Shown here piece after piece: positions 7,826 through 17,133 of a stretch of 46,239 bases of DNA (position 1 is its first letter; each line of letters opens with the position of its first letter). The stretch covers positions 1-46,239 of the forward strand of contig USBB01000019.1 in assembly GCA_900552795.1 (NCBI GenBank). The letters are read 5' to 3'. Under the pieces are notes generated by a model. That model was not told where the DNA came from, did not search any database, and was given only the letters and a program-made list of their open reading frames with translations. This DNA comes from an uncultured Eubacterium sp. (GTDB taxonomy: Bacteria; Bacillota; Clostridia; Lachnospirales; Lachnospiraceae). The position numbers were made by a program, and so were the translations under genes.

Positions 7826-9691
7826 TTAAATATTTTTATAAAAAGAAACAATTCTTTCTGTCACACTTGTCGTATCAATACCTGACTCCGCTCTTAAAAT
7901 ATCTACACTTCCATGCTCAACATAATCGTCAGGCAATGAGATATTAAGCACCTTTATATTCATCTGAGTCTCATTTACATATTCGCAGATACCCTCTCCA
8001 AATCCGCCTTTTTGAACATTTTCTTCCATTGTGACAAGAAGCTTATGATGTATATCACTGCTTCTTACCAAAAGCTCATCAAAAGGCTTTACGAATCTTA
8101 CATTTACAAGTGAAACATTGTATCCTTTTTCCTTAAGATTCTTTCTTACCATATCGGCAGTCTTTACCATATTTCCGACCGCAAATATTATAATATCCTT
8201 TTCAAGATACATAATCTCGGCTTTTTTAAATACTACAGGCGTATTAAATTCCTCAAAATCTTCAACAGCCTCTCCTCTCGGATATCTTATTGCAATAGGC
8301 CCGAAATGCGTGAAAATAGCATAATCAAGACCGGCTTTTAATTCCCATCCGTTTTTAGGAGCAAATATAGTCATATTCGGAATATTTCTCAAATACGATA
8401 TATCAAATATTCCCTGATGTGTCTCGCCATCACTTCCGACAAGTCCCGAACGGTCTATCGCAAATACAACATGAAGCTGCTGTATACAGACATCATGCAG
8501 TATCTGGTCGTAAGCCCTCTGCAAAAACGAAGAATATACAGCAAAAACAGGCTTCATACCTCCTGCTGCCAGTCCTGCCGCAAACGTAACAGCATGCTCC
8601 TCTGCAATTCCTACATCAAAAAATCTGTCAGGATATCCCTTTGAAAATTTTGTAAGTCCTGTGCCGCCCGGCATCGCCGCAGTTATAGCCACAACGTTTT
8701 CATCCTTTTTGGCAGCAGTACATATACCTTCTGAAAAATAGTCGGTATAAGTTTTTCTATTTTCTTTATCAAGCACTTGTCCTGTTCTTACATCAAATGG
8801 TGCAATTCCATGAAACTTGCTCGGATTTTTCTCAGCCAGCTTATATCCCTGCCCTTTTTTTGTAAGGACATGTACAATTACGGCATGATCAACACGCTTA
8901 GCCACATTAAAAATTTTTATAAGCTTACCTATATCATGCCCGTCAACAGGACCTAAGTATGTTATACCCATACTCTCAAATATCTTATTAGGCAGAATCA
9001 ACTGCTTAATATTTGATTTTGTCTGCTTAATTTTATTTATCAGTTTCTGACCATTCGGCAGCTTACTCAACGTATTTGTAACATTTTCTTTCAAATCATA
9101 ATATGAATTTGATGTTCTTATATTACCAAGCAGCTTTGATACTCCGCCTACATTTTTAGAAATAGACATATTATTATCATTTAAAACAATAATGAAATTA
9201 CCCTTGACCTGCGAAGCGTTATTGAGCGCTTCATACGCCATTCCGCCAGTCAGTGCACCGTCTCCGATAACTGATATCACATTATAATCTTCATTTTTGA
9301 TATCTCTTGCCATCACATAGCCGAGGCCGGCCGAAATGGACGTTGAACTGTGGCCTGTATCAAAAGCATCATAATCACTTTCGTTTCTTTTAGGAAAACC
9401 ACTCATTCCGCCAAATTTTCTAAGCTTATCAAACTGCTGTTTTCTTCCTGTCAATATTTTATGTGTATATGACTGGTGTCCGACATCCCATATAAGCTTG
9501 TCATCAGGCAGATTAAAAACAATGTGCAGTGCCATTGTAAGCTCCACAACTCCTAAATTTGATGCAAGATGACCACCGGTCTTACTGATATTTTCAATCA
9601 AAAATCGGCGTATCTCCCATGCAAGTTGCTCATACTCTCCCGGTTTTATTTTTTTTATATCATTAGGTTTGTTTATTTTATCAAGAATCAT
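7826..9691 (-). CDS. dxs: 1-deoxy-D-xylulose-5-phosphate synthase
   Basis: Dxs condenses pyruvate and glyceraldehyde 3-phosphate in the first step of the MEP isoprenoid pathway, using thiamine diphosphate. The cofactor motif GDGALTGGMAYEALNN with LNDNNMSIS, the catalytic Glu in VGIAEEHAV, and the substrate-binding GHQSYTHKILTGR and DRSGLVGSDGETHQG segments are all present. 621 aa is full length. It begins two bases after the ispA stop, so prenyl diphosphate supply and chain extension are encoded together. Confidence 0.98.
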   Translation of the reverse strand: MILDKINKPNDIKKIKPGEYEQLAWEIRRFLIENISKTGGHLASNLGVVELTMALHIVFNLPDDKLIWDVGHQSYTHKILTGRKQQFDKLRKFGGMSGFPKRNESDYDAFDTGHSSTSISAGLGYVMARDIKNEDYNVISVIGDGALTGGMAYEALNNASQVKGNFIIVLNDNNMSISKNVGGVSKLLGNIRTSNSYYDLKENVTNTLSKLPNGQKLINKIKQTKSNIKQLILPNKIFESMGITYLGPVDGHDIGKLIKIFNVAKRVDHAVIVHVLTKKGQGYKLAEKNPSKFHGIAPFDVRTGQVLDKENRKTYTDYFSEGICTAAKKDENVVAITAAMPGGTGLTKFSKGYPDRFFDVGIAEEHAVTFAAGLAAGGMKPVFAVYSSFLQRAYDQILHDVCIQQLHVVFAIDRSGLVGSDGETHQGIFDISYLRNIPNMTIFAPKNGWELKAGLDYAIFTHFGPIAIRYPRGEAVEDFEEFNTPVVFKKAEIMYLEKDIIIFAVGNMVKTADMVRKNLKEKGYNVSLVNVRFVKPFDELLVRSSDIHHKLLVTMEENVQKGGFGEGICEYVNETQMNIKVLNISLPDDYVEHGSVDILRAESGIDTTSVTERIVSFYKNI

Positions 9692-9693
9692 AA

Positions 9694-10590
9694 TTACTTT
9701 TCCCTGTTAATAAGTTTATAAATGAGTTTTTCCAAAAACTCATTATCTCCTGTCTGTTTAACAATCTCTATTGCAGCTTCCGACATTCTTTCAACATCAC
9801 TTAAGGCTTTATCCATTCCATATAATGTAACATATGTCGTTTTATTATTCTTCTTATCACTAAACACCGGCTTTCCAAGTACATCCTGGGTACTTGTCAC
9901 ATCAAGAATATCATCCTTAATCTGAAACGCCACTCCTACTAAATTTCCTGCTTTTCTTAAATTCTGTATTTGTATTTCATCTGCTCCCGCAAGCATCGCA
10001 CCTGCCATAAAAGCAGCCTCTATAAGTGCACCTGTCTTTAAATCAAATATAAATTCAAGATCTTCTTTGCTCATATCCTTATCGGTAAGCCAGACATCAA
10101 GTGTCTGCCCTCCTACCATTCCGTAAATTCCTGCCTTTTGTGCAATAATATTGGCGGCCTTCACCATCCTCTGTGACATAGACAACTCTCTGCACTCGCA
10201 TGCAGCATTAATCATAACCTCATATGCATAATTTAAAAGTGCATCTCCGCAAAGTATTGCGATATCTTCCCCATATTTCTTATGAGTTGTAAGCTGTCCT
10301 CTCCTGTAGTCATCGTTATCCATAGCCGGAAGATCGTCATGCACAAGCGAATATGTATGAATAAACTCAAGTGCTGCCATAAAAGGAGCAATACTGTCAA
10401 AATCCGTACCACCGCACAATCTGTAAGTTTCTGATAATATAAGCGGACGTATTCTCTTGCCTCCTGCACTTACACTGTAGCCCATGGCATCAAGCACCTG
10501 TTTCTGTCGTCCCGTACAAGCCGGAAGATATTCGTTTAGCACTGTATCAATATCTTTAACTTTATCCTTTAAAATGTCATTAAATCCCAT
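9694..10590 (-). CDS. ispA: Polyprenyl (farnesyl) diphosphate synthase
   Basis: This enzyme joins isopentenyl and allylic diphosphates, most likely to farnesyl diphosphate for undecaprenyl-P and quinone-type products. The first Asp-rich motif DDLPAMDNDDYRRG and the second DDILD are intact, as is the Gly-Gly-Lys-Arg-Ile-Arg substrate motif. ATG 10590 overlaps the end of xseB (its coding bases include the xseB stop) and has AGAGGA upstream; the longer frame to 10620 would intrude further into xseB. The product is 298 aa, normal for the family. The chain length specificity is inferred from family and context. Confidence 0.95.
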   Translation of the reverse strand: MGFNDILKDKVKDIDTVLNEYLPACTGRQKQVLDAMGYSVSAGGKRIRPLILSETYRLCGGTDFDSIAPFMAALEFIHTYSLVHDDLPAMDNDDYRRGQLTTHKKYGEDIAILCGDALLNYAYEVMINAACECRELSMSQRMVKAANIIAQKAGIYGMVGGQTLDVWLTDKDMSKEDLEFIFDLKTGALIEAAFMAGAMLAGADEIQIQNLRKAGNLVGVAFQIKDDILDVTSTQDVLGKPVFSDKKNNKTTYVTLYGMDKALSDVERMSEAAIEIVKQTGDNEFLEKLIYKLINREK

Positions 10591-10789
10591 TATCCGTATC
10601 CTCTTCCTGCTCAAGAACAACTATTTTCTTTTCAACCTTATCAAGCTGTGCATTGCAGTTTTTTACAAGCTTCATTCCGTCATTGTACAGCTTAAATGCT
10701 TCTTCCAATGAAGTATTGCCATCCTCAAGCATATTTATAATACCCTCAATTTTTTCAAATGATTCTTCAAGAGTCTGTGATTTTGCCAT
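10580..10789 (-). CDS. xseB: Exodeoxyribonuclease VII small subunit
   Basis: XseB is the small helical subunit that binds XseA in many copies to form the single-strand exonuclease. The 69-aa protein carries the family core TLEESFEKIEGIINMLEDGN followed by a second helix ending in a charged tail. ATG 10789 is preferred to the TTG one codon earlier because GGAGG then has the right spacing. It overlaps both the end of xseA and the start of ispA, a sign of translational coupling. Confidence 0.95.
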   Translation of the reverse strand: MAKSQTLEESFEKIEGIINMLEDGNTSLEEAFKLYNDGMKLVKNCNAQLDKVEKKIVVLEQEEDTDNGI

Positions 10790-11981
10790 CAATTACCTCC
10801 GTTACCTTTGCCTTTAACGAACCGTCTTTTAAATGTATAAATAAATCTTTATTAACATCAATAGTTTTTACGCTTGATATCCTGCTGCCGTCTTCATCTG
10901 ATACAAATGCGTAACCCTGACTTAACTTATCAAGAGGCGATAATCCGTGAAGTCTGTATGCGTAAACCTCAAGCATATGCCTTTTATTTTTAAAAATATT
11001 TAACATCACATTGTTCAGTCTGTCAGCAAGCTGCACACATGCATGTCGTTTTTCGTTAATCTGTGCCGATGGGCTTAAGATTTTAAGCCTAAGTGCATAA
11101 GTTTCAAGCATATATCTTAAATCGTCTGTCTTTTTATAAATTGCACTATCTAAGGCTTCCCTGTATCTTTTTATCCTATCCTCAACAACCGCAAGCTCAG
11201 CAACTGCAAGTTCTGCTGCTGCCGATGGAGTAGGTGCCCTCAGATCTGCAACAAAATCAGCAATCGTAAAATCTGTTTCATGTCCTACTGCAGAAATAAC
11301 AGGCGTGCCGGCATTAAATATAGCCTCAGCAACAATCTCTTCATTAAATGCCCATAAATCCTCTATTGAACCGCCTCCGCGTCCGACTATAATAACGTCC
11401 GGATGTATTGTATCAAGAACCTCTATGCCTTTTACAATGCTTTCTGCAGCATCTGCCCCCTGAACAATAGCCGGGTACAGTATAAGCTCAACATAAGGAT
11501 TTCTCCTGTATGCGATATTGCATATATCATGTATTGCAGCACCTGTCGAAGCTGTGACAATACCAATCTTTTTTGCAAAAAACGGAATTTTTCTTTTATA
11601 CTGCTCCTCAAAATATCCCATCTCGCAAAACCTTGCTTTAAGCTCTTCAAATCTCTTGTATAAATCGCCTATACCATCCTGCTCCATACTCAATGCATAA
11701 AGCTGATACTTTCCGTCGCGTTCATATACATCAATTCTTCCGCTTACCACAACCTGCATTCCATTTTCAATCCGGAAATCAAGATTTCCCGCATTTGACG
11801 CAAACATTACGCAAGAAAGCGTACCACCATCATCCTTAAGTGTAAAATAAATATGTCCTGAAGTATGATACTTGCAATTAGATATCTCGCCTCTTACACT
11901 GATTCTGTTAAGAACAAAATCCTGCCTGAACATATTTTTAATGTAAGAATTCATCTGGGTAACCGTATATGTTGAAGCCAC
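10767..11981 (-). CDS. xseA: Exodeoxyribonuclease VII large subunit
   Basis: XseA is the catalytic subunit degrading single-stranded DNA from both ends. The N-terminal 100 residues form an OB-fold (YTVTQMNSYIKNMF onward), then comes the catalytic domain with VGRGGGSIEDLWAFN and ISAVGHETDFTIADFVADLRAPTP-type residues, then a coiled region and a short C-terminal segment. 404 aa is typical. It follows nusB by 26 bases and overlaps xseB by 23 bases. Confidence 0.97.
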   Translation of the reverse strand: MASTYTVTQMNSYIKNMFRQDFVLNRISVRGEISNCKYHTSGHIYFTLKDDGGTLSCVMFASNAGNLDFRIENGMQVVVSGRIDVYERDGKYQLYALSMEQDGIGDLYKRFEELKARFCEMGYFEEQYKRKIPFFAKKIGIVTASTGAAIHDICNIAYRRNPYVELILYPAIVQGADAAESIVKGIEVLDTIHPDVIIVGRGGGSIEDLWAFNEEIVAEAIFNAGTPVISAVGHETDFTIADFVADLRAPTPSAAAELAVAELAVVEDRIKRYREALDSAIYKKTDDLRYMLETYALRLKILSPSAQINEKRHACVQLADRLNNVMLNIFKNKRHMLEVYAYRLHGLSPLDKLSQGYAFVSDEDGSRISSVKTIDVNKDLFIHLKDGSLKAKVTEVIDGKITDS

Positions 11982-12007
11982 TTAAATACCTCCGCTTAAA
12001 AAATAAT

Positions 12008-12406
12008 TTAATTTATAAGCTTAGCAAGAATTCCGTTAACAAATGAAGGTGCACTGTCCGCACCATACTTTTTAGCAAGTTCAACAGCTTCGTTAATTGC
12101 AACGTTTACCGGAATTTCATCATCATACTTAATCTCATAAAGTGCAAGTCTTAAAATTGACAGCTCTGCCTTTCCTATTCTTGTGGTCGGCCAGCCCTCC
12201 GATACATTGTCTATTGCCTCATCTATCTGTGAAACCATATTAAAAACAGCGTTCACCTTACTGTAAATATACTCTGAATCCTTTTCCGAGATATCTTTAT
12301 TTTCTTCAAGATAAAGTCTTACCTGTTCCTCAAAATCAGACTGTTCATAAAATTCTGCTCTGAAAAGAATTTTAAAAATGTGTTCTCTTATGATAGTTCT
12401 TGTCAT
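12008..12406 (-). CDS. nusB: Transcription antitermination factor NusB
   Basis: NusB binds boxA RNA with S10 (NusE) and supports antitermination on rRNA operons. The 132-aa helical protein has the family's N-terminal TRTIIREHIFKILF and C-terminal IPVNVAINEAVELAKKYG segments. ATG 12406 is chosen because GGAGG lies five to six bases upstream; the frame to 12418 would start within the ribosome binding site. A terminator at 12438-12470 separates it from asp23, so nusB starts its own unit or depends on readthrough. Confidence 0.96.
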   Translation of the reverse strand: MTRTIIREHIFKILFRAEFYEQSDFEEQVRLYLEENKDISEKDSEYIYSKVNAVFNMVSQIDEAIDNVSEGWPTTRIGKAELSILRLALYEIKYDDEIPVNVAINEAVELAKKYGADSAPSFVNGILAKLIN

Positions 12407-12437
12407 TTTTTCCTCCATGTCGAAGCATTTTTAATCA

Positions 12438-12470
12438 AAATGCCAGACCGGACAATCCGATCTGGCGTTT
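12438..12470 (-). terminator. Intrinsic terminator between asp23 and nusB
   Basis: On the minus strand GCCAGATCGGA and TCCGGTCTGGC form an 11-bp stem (one G-T pair) with a 3-base loop, followed by ATTTTGATT. It lies just after the asp23 stop and should end the spoIIIA-asp23 transcript. Confidence 0.85.
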
Positions 12471-12483
12471 TAACCTGATGCAA

Positions 12484-12873
12484 TTATTCAGCTTCAATGT
12501 TCACGCCTGCTATACTTATATTTACAGCAGATACTTCTAATCCTGTCATAGTTTCTATTGCTGATTTAACCTTTTCCTGAACCTTTTCAGATACAGAAGG
12601 TATCTCGTAACCATACTTAATATTGATTGAAACGTCAACTCTTACGCTGTCCTCACTTACGAAAACCTTGATTCCTTTAGAAAGGTTCTTCATACCAAGT
12701 CTGCTTACAAGTTCATTTGTAATATTGCCGGCCATTGATGCAACACCATCAACTTCTGTCGCAGCAAGTCCTGCAATAATAGCGACAACTTCATCAGCAA
12801 CCTTTACTTCTCCAATATTAACATTTTCACATATTGTATAGTTATTACCTTTATTTTCAAACTCTTTAGTCAT
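12484..12873 (-). CDS. Asp23/Gls24 family envelope stress protein
   Basis: Asp23/Gls24 proteins are small cytoplasmic, often membrane-associated, proteins linked to cell-envelope stress. The family pattern is clear: IGEVKVADEVVAIIAGLAA near the N-terminus, then EVDGVASMAG, VSINIKYGYEIPSVSEKVQ, and a C-terminal AVNISIAGV. ATG 12873 (129 aa) has AGGAGG six bases upstream; the longer frame to 12921 overlaps spoIIIAH. In clostridia this gene regularly follows spoIIIAH, as here, so it may be transcribed both during sporulation and from a vegetative promoter not identified. Confidence 0.93.
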   Translation of the reverse strand: MTKEFENKGNNYTICENVNIGEVKVADEVVAIIAGLAATEVDGVASMAGNITNELVSRLGMKNLSKGIKVFVSEDSVRVDVSINIKYGYEIPSVSEKVQEKVKSAIETMTGLEVSAVNISIAGVNIEAE

Positions 12874-12917
12874 TACAAACCTCCTATTATCGTAAATGTA
12901 CTTATTGCCTATTATAA

Positions 12918-13538
12918 TCAATTATTAAGATTATTGCAAATATTTATTGTAATCTTATCGGCTGTCACGCCTGTTTTCCTTTTAACTATATCTTCAATCT
13001 GCGCTCTCTGCGTGTCAGTAAGCTGTGACATATTCACCACCACATCCACATTTCCGTCAAGCATTGATACCACAACTCCGCCAAAACCTTTAGCCTCCAA
13101 AAGCAGCTCAGCTGCTATTTCCTTTTCTGAATTTTCTGTGATAACCGAAAGCTTATTAACAGCCTCCTCCTTTGCGTCTTTTGCCAAATCCTCATTATTT
13201 ATTATCTCCAAAAGACTTTCTTTATTCTTTGCACGAACCTGTTCACGATTCAATTTTGCTGTTGAAATAACACTGTCTGAGACACCGGTACCAGATGTAA
13301 GAATCACATCTCCCGGTGTTTCCCCGTCAGTTAAATCGGGTTCTGCGTCATTACTTAATATTTCATCAGTATTTTCATCAACGCTGCCGCTCACCTCATC
13401 TGTATTTTCTTTATCTTTCACTGATATAAGGTCTGACAGGTTCCCTGAATAATTTATGTAACCTGCCACTGCAATCATGATTGCCAACGCAGTTATAATC
13501 ACCTGATTTTTCTTAATTTTTTTCACATCAAACTCCAT
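12918..13538 (-). CDS. spoIIIAH: Stage III sporulation protein AH
   Basis: SpoIIIAH sits in the mother-cell membrane and binds forespore SpoIIQ or its clostridial equivalent, forming the channel between the cells. The protein has one membrane segment at about 12-30, an acidic linker rich in Asp, Glu and Ser, and a C-terminal ring-building domain (YscJ-like, ending KRKTGVTADKITINIC). ATG 13538 lacks a good ribosome binding site; GTG 13526 has GGAG six bases upstream and may be the real start. It is the last spoIIIA gene. Confidence 0.93.
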   Translation of the reverse strand: MEFDVKKIKKNQVIITALAIMIAVAGYINYSGNLSDLISVKDKENTDEVSGSVDENTDEILSNDAEPDLTDGETPGDVILTSGTGVSDSVISTAKLNREQVRAKNKESLLEIINNEDLAKDAKEEAVNKLSVITENSEKEIAAELLLEAKGFGGVVVSMLDGNVDVVVNMSQLTDTQRAQIEDIVKRKTGVTADKITINICNNLNN

Positions 13539-13567
13539 TTCCGCTGCTTTGCAGCATATTATGACTT

Positions 13568-14140
13568 TTAAGACATTTTCAACACTTTAATCTTATGAAC
13601 CGGTATCCCAAGCAATGCTTCCACCGCCGAGGTAATTCCTGCTGCAATTTCTCCGTTACCACCTCCCTTTGCAACAATAATCACGCCCTCAATCTCCGGC
13701 ATATTCTCTAATGTAACATACGGTTCACTGCCATTTAACGTATCGTAAAAAATGTTTGAGCTTTTGTTGTTATTTGTAACGGAAATTCTTTTTCCGCCGT
13801 CACCGTCATCTTCCTCAATCTGCTCTGAAACATTTTCATCATCTGTAGCAAGGACTTTTTGTGAAGTCGTTTTTAACGATACAGAAACACACACTTCACC
13901 CACTCCATCCACCTTCTTAAGCGTACTTTCAAGCTTTTTTTCCAAATATTCCCCGTACTCTGAATAAGAAAGCGAAGCTGTCATATCATGGTTCTTTTCA
14001 TCAGTTGTCACCTTACTGCCGCTTCCTGATTTTTTCGTCGGTAATGCAATTACCATCAGAAGAATTCCTATAAGTACTATTATTGTTATTTTGTCTTTCC
14101 CTGATTTATTCAAAAAAACATCAAAAATTTTCTTATTCAT
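13568..14140 (-). CDS. spoIIIAG: Stage III sporulation protein AG
   Basis: SpoIIIAG forms a large ring in the mother-cell/forespore channel. The 190-aa protein has a membrane segment at about 18-33, a Gly/Ser/Lys linker, then a ring-building domain with YLEKKLESTLKKVDGVGEVCVSVSL-type sequence and the conserved C-terminal PEIEGVIIVAKGGGN, followed by AVEALLGIPVHKIKVLKM. The start at 14140 has only AAAGGA far upstream. It follows spoIIIAF after a 76-bp gap with no visible terminator. Confidence 0.94.
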   Translation of the reverse strand: MNKKIFDVFLNKSGKDKITIIVLIGILLMVIALPTKKSGSGSKVTTDEKNHDMTASLSYSEYGEYLEKKLESTLKKVDGVGEVCVSVSLKTTSQKVLATDDENVSEQIEEDDGDGGKRISVTNNNKSSNIFYDTLNGSEPYVTLENMPEIEGVIIVAKGGGNGEIAAGITSAVEALLGIPVHKIKVLKMS

Positions 14141-14216
14141 ATGTTTTAAAGAAATATCCTTTCAAAAAATTAAAATTTCTGCCTTTATAAAATGCAGTCT
14201 AAATACAAAAACATGA

Positions 14217-14738
14217 TTAATATTTTAATTTAATATTTACATTGCTTATATTTATATCAAAATATTCAGCCATATCTTTCTTAAATTCTGCTATATTGCA
14301 GGCACTCTCCTTAACAGTAACCTCCATATTGATTTTTTGTACCGCTCCGTAATCTGTGCTTTCCTCATCTGAATCTATCAATACCTCTGTTTTTGACGGA
14401 TACAGTTCATAGTCCAAAGCCTTTTGTTCAACTGTCTTTACGATTCCTTCTTTGTAACGTGTCATCATTTCTCCCTGTGCATCTTTTGCAGAAAATTTTA
14501 TTTCCTGCTTAAGCGATGCAATACTTTGAGTATTAAAAATGTCCTGCGTTATTTTTTTTGCATTATTGTCACCTGAAATAAATGAAAATACCGGACTTAT
14601 ACATATCCATGTAAGAATCATCGTACAGACAAATTTTATATACCTCTGATATTTTTCATCAGGCACAAAATACATTAAAAGATTTGAAAATATAGCAACA
14701 GAAAAAATCTTTTTTGCCCATACAATAACACTCTCCAT
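14217..14738 (-). CDS. spoIIIAF: Stage III sporulation protein AF
   Basis: SpoIIIAF is a membrane protein of the SpoIIIA-SpoIIQ complex with a soluble ring-like domain. Two membrane segments lie at about 8-26 and 35-53, then a helical stretch and a C-terminal domain of alternating strands (INMEVTVKESACNIAEFKKDM, ending NISNVNIKLKY). The 173-aa length fits. Start at 14738 has GGGG nine bases upstream, and the gene follows spoIIIAE by ten bases. Confidence 0.92.
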   Translation of the reverse strand: MESVIVWAKKIFSVAIFSNLLMYFVPDEKYQRYIKFVCTMILTWICISPVFSFISGDNNAKKITQDIFNTQSIASLKQEIKFSAKDAQGEMMTRYKEGIVKTVEQKALDYELYPSKTEVLIDSDEESTDYGAVQKINMEVTVKESACNIAEFKKDMAEYFDINISNVNIKLKY

Positions 14739-14748
14739 AATTTCCCCT

Positions 14749-15909
14749 TTATTTTACGCCATAGTTTGTACAAATACATATTATTGCGGTCATTAACAAA
14801 AACAAACTCATCGCAGTGAGCGTTATAATACATAAAAGCCCTATCGCAGTACTTACATTACCGACTGCTTTCACTATTCTTTTGTCCGCAACCGGCTCTA
14901 TAGCTGCTGCAGTAACCTTAAAAATCACAGTCAGCGACACAAGTTTCATAACAGGCATACAGCATACAGCCATAATAACGATTATTGCAGCAACGCCTAC
15001 TGCATTTTTAATAACTGCTCCGGCTCCTGCAACCGTCGATGAAACCGTATCAACTCCGTTTCCTATACCGGGAATTATTTTTAAAGTCTTATAAATCACA
15101 CTCTTTTTTGCTTCGTCGCTTATCGGATTAATCATTCCTTTAAGTCCTGCCACACCCGAAAATGCAACAAGTGATAATTTACAGCCCCATTTTATTACAG
15201 TAAGTATAAGTTCCATTGCCTGAGAAAATGGGCTTTTTTTCATAAGCAGATCCGCAAAGCCAAGCAAAAGATACACCTTTACCATTCTTAATATCACATT
15301 TTTTAATATGTCATTAACAAATGCGATTGCAATCAGAACAACCTCATAATATGCCGCACTTGTAATACTCCCTGATGCAAATGTCACCGCTGAAAAAAAT
15401 GCCGGAATCAGCGATTTATATATATCAATAAATCCCTGTATAGTATCTGTACTTGTTATGACCGCGCTGTAAAACGATGCCATCAGCAATGTGATAAGCA
15501 TAATCTCTATAATCATATGGGCTGTATCATTTATCATGCCTTTATTTAACACCGGAGCAAAACTTGATATAAATGCTGACAGAACAGCAAGTATTATTAT
15601 GTTTATTACCACATCCTTGTGCGCAGTAAATGAATTTATAAAAATATCTGCAACATCCCTGAAAACGCCCTTATCTCCTGAATTCTCTCCATTTACAAGC
15701 TTTAAAACAAGTTCCTTAAACGAGCCTATATAATCCTGTGCTTCATTTTCTTTAATGCTCCTGTCGACATCGGAAAAATCGTAATCTTTAACCTCTGCAC
15801 CACTACAGTTTACCGGAGCTGACAAAGCAGATATAATAAACACAAATACTGATATCAGACACATATAAATACATTTTTTACTTATATGCTTCTGTCCTTT
15901 CACATACAT
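14749..15909 (-). CDS. spoIIIAE: Stage III sporulation protein AE
   Basis: SpoIIIAE is the large polytopic membrane component of the mother-cell feeding-channel machinery. It has an N-terminal signal-like hydrophobic segment (about 12-32), a soluble region to about 90, and at least six further hydrophobic segments to the end. The conserved segment KGMINPISDEAKKSVIYKTLKIIPGIGNGVD is seen as separate matching pieces near residue 255-285. At 386 aa it is family length. Its first codons overlap the last codons of spoIIIAD by ten bases. Confidence 0.94.
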   Translation of the reverse strand: MYVKGQKHISKKCIYMCLISVFVFIISALSAPVNCSGAEVKDYDFSDVDRSIKENEAQDYIGSFKELVLKLVNGENSGDKGVFRDVADIFINSFTAHKDVVINIIILAVLSAFISSFAPVLNKGMINDTAHMIIEIMLITLLMASFYSAVITSTDTIQGFIDIYKSLIPAFFSAVTFASGSITSAAYYEVVLIAIAFVNDILKNVILRMVKVYLLLGFADLLMKKSPFSQAMELILTVIKWGCKLSLVAFSGVAGLKGMINPISDEAKKSVIYKTLKIIPGIGNGVDTVSSTVAGAGAVIKNAVGVAAIIVIMAVCCMPVMKLVSLTVIFKVTAAAIEPVADKRIVKAVGNVSTAIGLLCIITLTAMSLFLLMTAIICICTNYGVK

Positions 15910-16283
15910 TTTGCCACCGTTTCAAACAAAACAAGCACAACCGGCAGGCTTAATGCTGCTATGGTTATTTTGCAAAATGTTTCAATCTGAGTTGCGACAA
16001 CTGAATTTCCCGCGTCCTTGCATATATCCGATGCAAACTGCGATACGTATGTAATTCCTATAATCTTTAAAAGCAAAACTATATACTCATTTCCAATAGA
16101 AATATATCTGTTAAGACTTTTTATCTGCGCAACTATACCTGTCAGCCTTATCACTATATATGACATAATAATTACTGCTGCCGCCACAGATATAAAAACA
16201 TATAACCTGCTCGATGTTGTCTGCAAAATCATTGCAAGAAGCACGCCGCATATACCAATCATAATAACTTTAAATACGTCCAC
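15900..16283 (-). CDS. spoIIIAD: Stage III sporulation protein AD
   Basis: Small membrane protein (127 aa) of the spoIIIA complex with four hydrophobic segments, including an N-terminal pair (about 5-22 and 27-50), and the conserved LLKIIGITYVSQFASDICKD segment, followed by a C-terminal helix. Its role with SpoIIIAC is thought to be in the membrane base of the channel. It overlaps spoIIIAE by ten bases and follows spoIIIAC after about 70 bp. Confidence 0.94.
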   Translation of the reverse strand: MDVFKVIMIGICGVLLAMILQTTSSRLYVFISVAAAVIIMSYIVIRLTGIVAQIKSLNRYISIGNEYIVLLLKIIGITYVSQFASDICKDAGNSVVATQIETFCKITIAALSLPVVLVLFETVAKCM

Positions 16284-16352
16284 ATTTTCTCCCCTTTCTG
16301 CATTTTAAATCATCAATATTTTTAGCTATTCTTTTTTCAGCTATCTGCATTC

Positions 16353-16547
16353 TTATAGTTCAAACATTCTTTTCATTGTTTCAAACAAATCGAGAATATA
16401 CGGTATAATCCAGTACAATACCAGCAGCAGACCTGCAAGGCTTGTAAGAAATGCCTGCTCCTCTCTTCCGCTGTGTTTTAAAACCTGTCCCAATACCGAA
16501 ACAAGAATACCTACAGCCGCTATTTTAAATATCAAACTTACTTCCAC
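16353..16547 (-). CDS. spoIIIAC: Stage III sporulation protein AC
   Basis: A 64-aa protein with two membrane helices. It contains the family core IFKIAAVGILVSVLGQVLKHSGREEQAF and a C-terminal hydrophobic helix (both read here in shorter pieces). GTG 16547 is preferred because AGGTG lies four bases upstream, giving the usual start just before the first helix; ATG 16559 would add four residues. It lies between spoIIIAB and spoIIIAD as in all spoIIIA operons. Confidence 0.93.
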   Translation of the reverse strand: MEVSLIFKIAAVGILVSVLGQVLKHSGREEQAFLTSLAGLLLVLYWIIPYILDLFETMKRMFEL

Positions 16548-16584
16548 TTTACACCTCATTTTTAAACGCTATATCTCATAACCG

Positions 16585-17103
16585 TCAGATTAGTATCAGC
16601 ACCAAAAATACTCCGAGACCAAAGCCTAAATATTTATACATTTTATTTTTTTCTCTGCTCTGTGCTGAAAGTTCATTTATCCTTTCGTCAAGAAGCTTTG
16701 TCCTCTCCGAAATAAACGACACCTGCGAGTTTGACTCAAGGTATATCGGAAGTCCTGCAAATCCCATAATTATCTGTATATCTGCATTTTTAACAATATT
16801 ATCCGTAAAATGTTTCTGTACATTTTTTTCCCATGCATCAGCGAAGCTGTATCCCTCATTTTTTGACAATTCCTTATACATATCGCTGTAAAAGGACGCC
16901 ACCGTCTTATTATAAATACTTGCGGATATGCTGCTAAACGCATAGGGAATACTCGAATATTCCTGCTGTATATAACCTGACAAAAGCTCCAGTGATGTCT
17001 TAAAGGTTCTTAGAAGCTGTATATGCGAATTATTCATAAACACCAGTCTTATACCATACGAAGTCGTACCTGCGATTATAAGTACTATGCCTAAAATTTT
17101 CAT
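16585..17103 (-). CDS. spoIIIAB: Stage III sporulation protein AB
   Basis: A 172-aa membrane protein with hydrophobic helices at both ends (about 2-18 and 153-171) and a helical cytoplasmic middle. It resembles type II/IV secretion GspF-like subunits and is thought to partner the SpoIIIAA ATPase. The family beginning MKILGIVLIIAGTTSYG and the QLLRTFKTSLELLSGYIQ segment are clear. AGGAGG is placed four bases before ATG 17103. Confidence 0.94.
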   Translation of the reverse strand: MKILGIVLIIAGTTSYGIRLVFMNNSHIQLLRTFKTSLELLSGYIQQEYSSIPYAFSSISASIYNKTVASFYSDMYKELSKNEGYSFADAWEKNVQKHFTDNIVKNADIQIIMGFAGLPIYLESNSQVSFISERTKLLDERINELSAQSREKNKMYKYLGFGLGVFLVLILI

Positions 17104-17133
17104 ATATCCTCCTTATACAAATCTGAGTAAGTA

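Noticed and set aside
12934..13452. Plus-strand open frame of 172 codons opposite spoIIIAH
   Set aside because: Ser/Thr/Phe-rich shadow of the coding strand; spoIIIAH is well supported.
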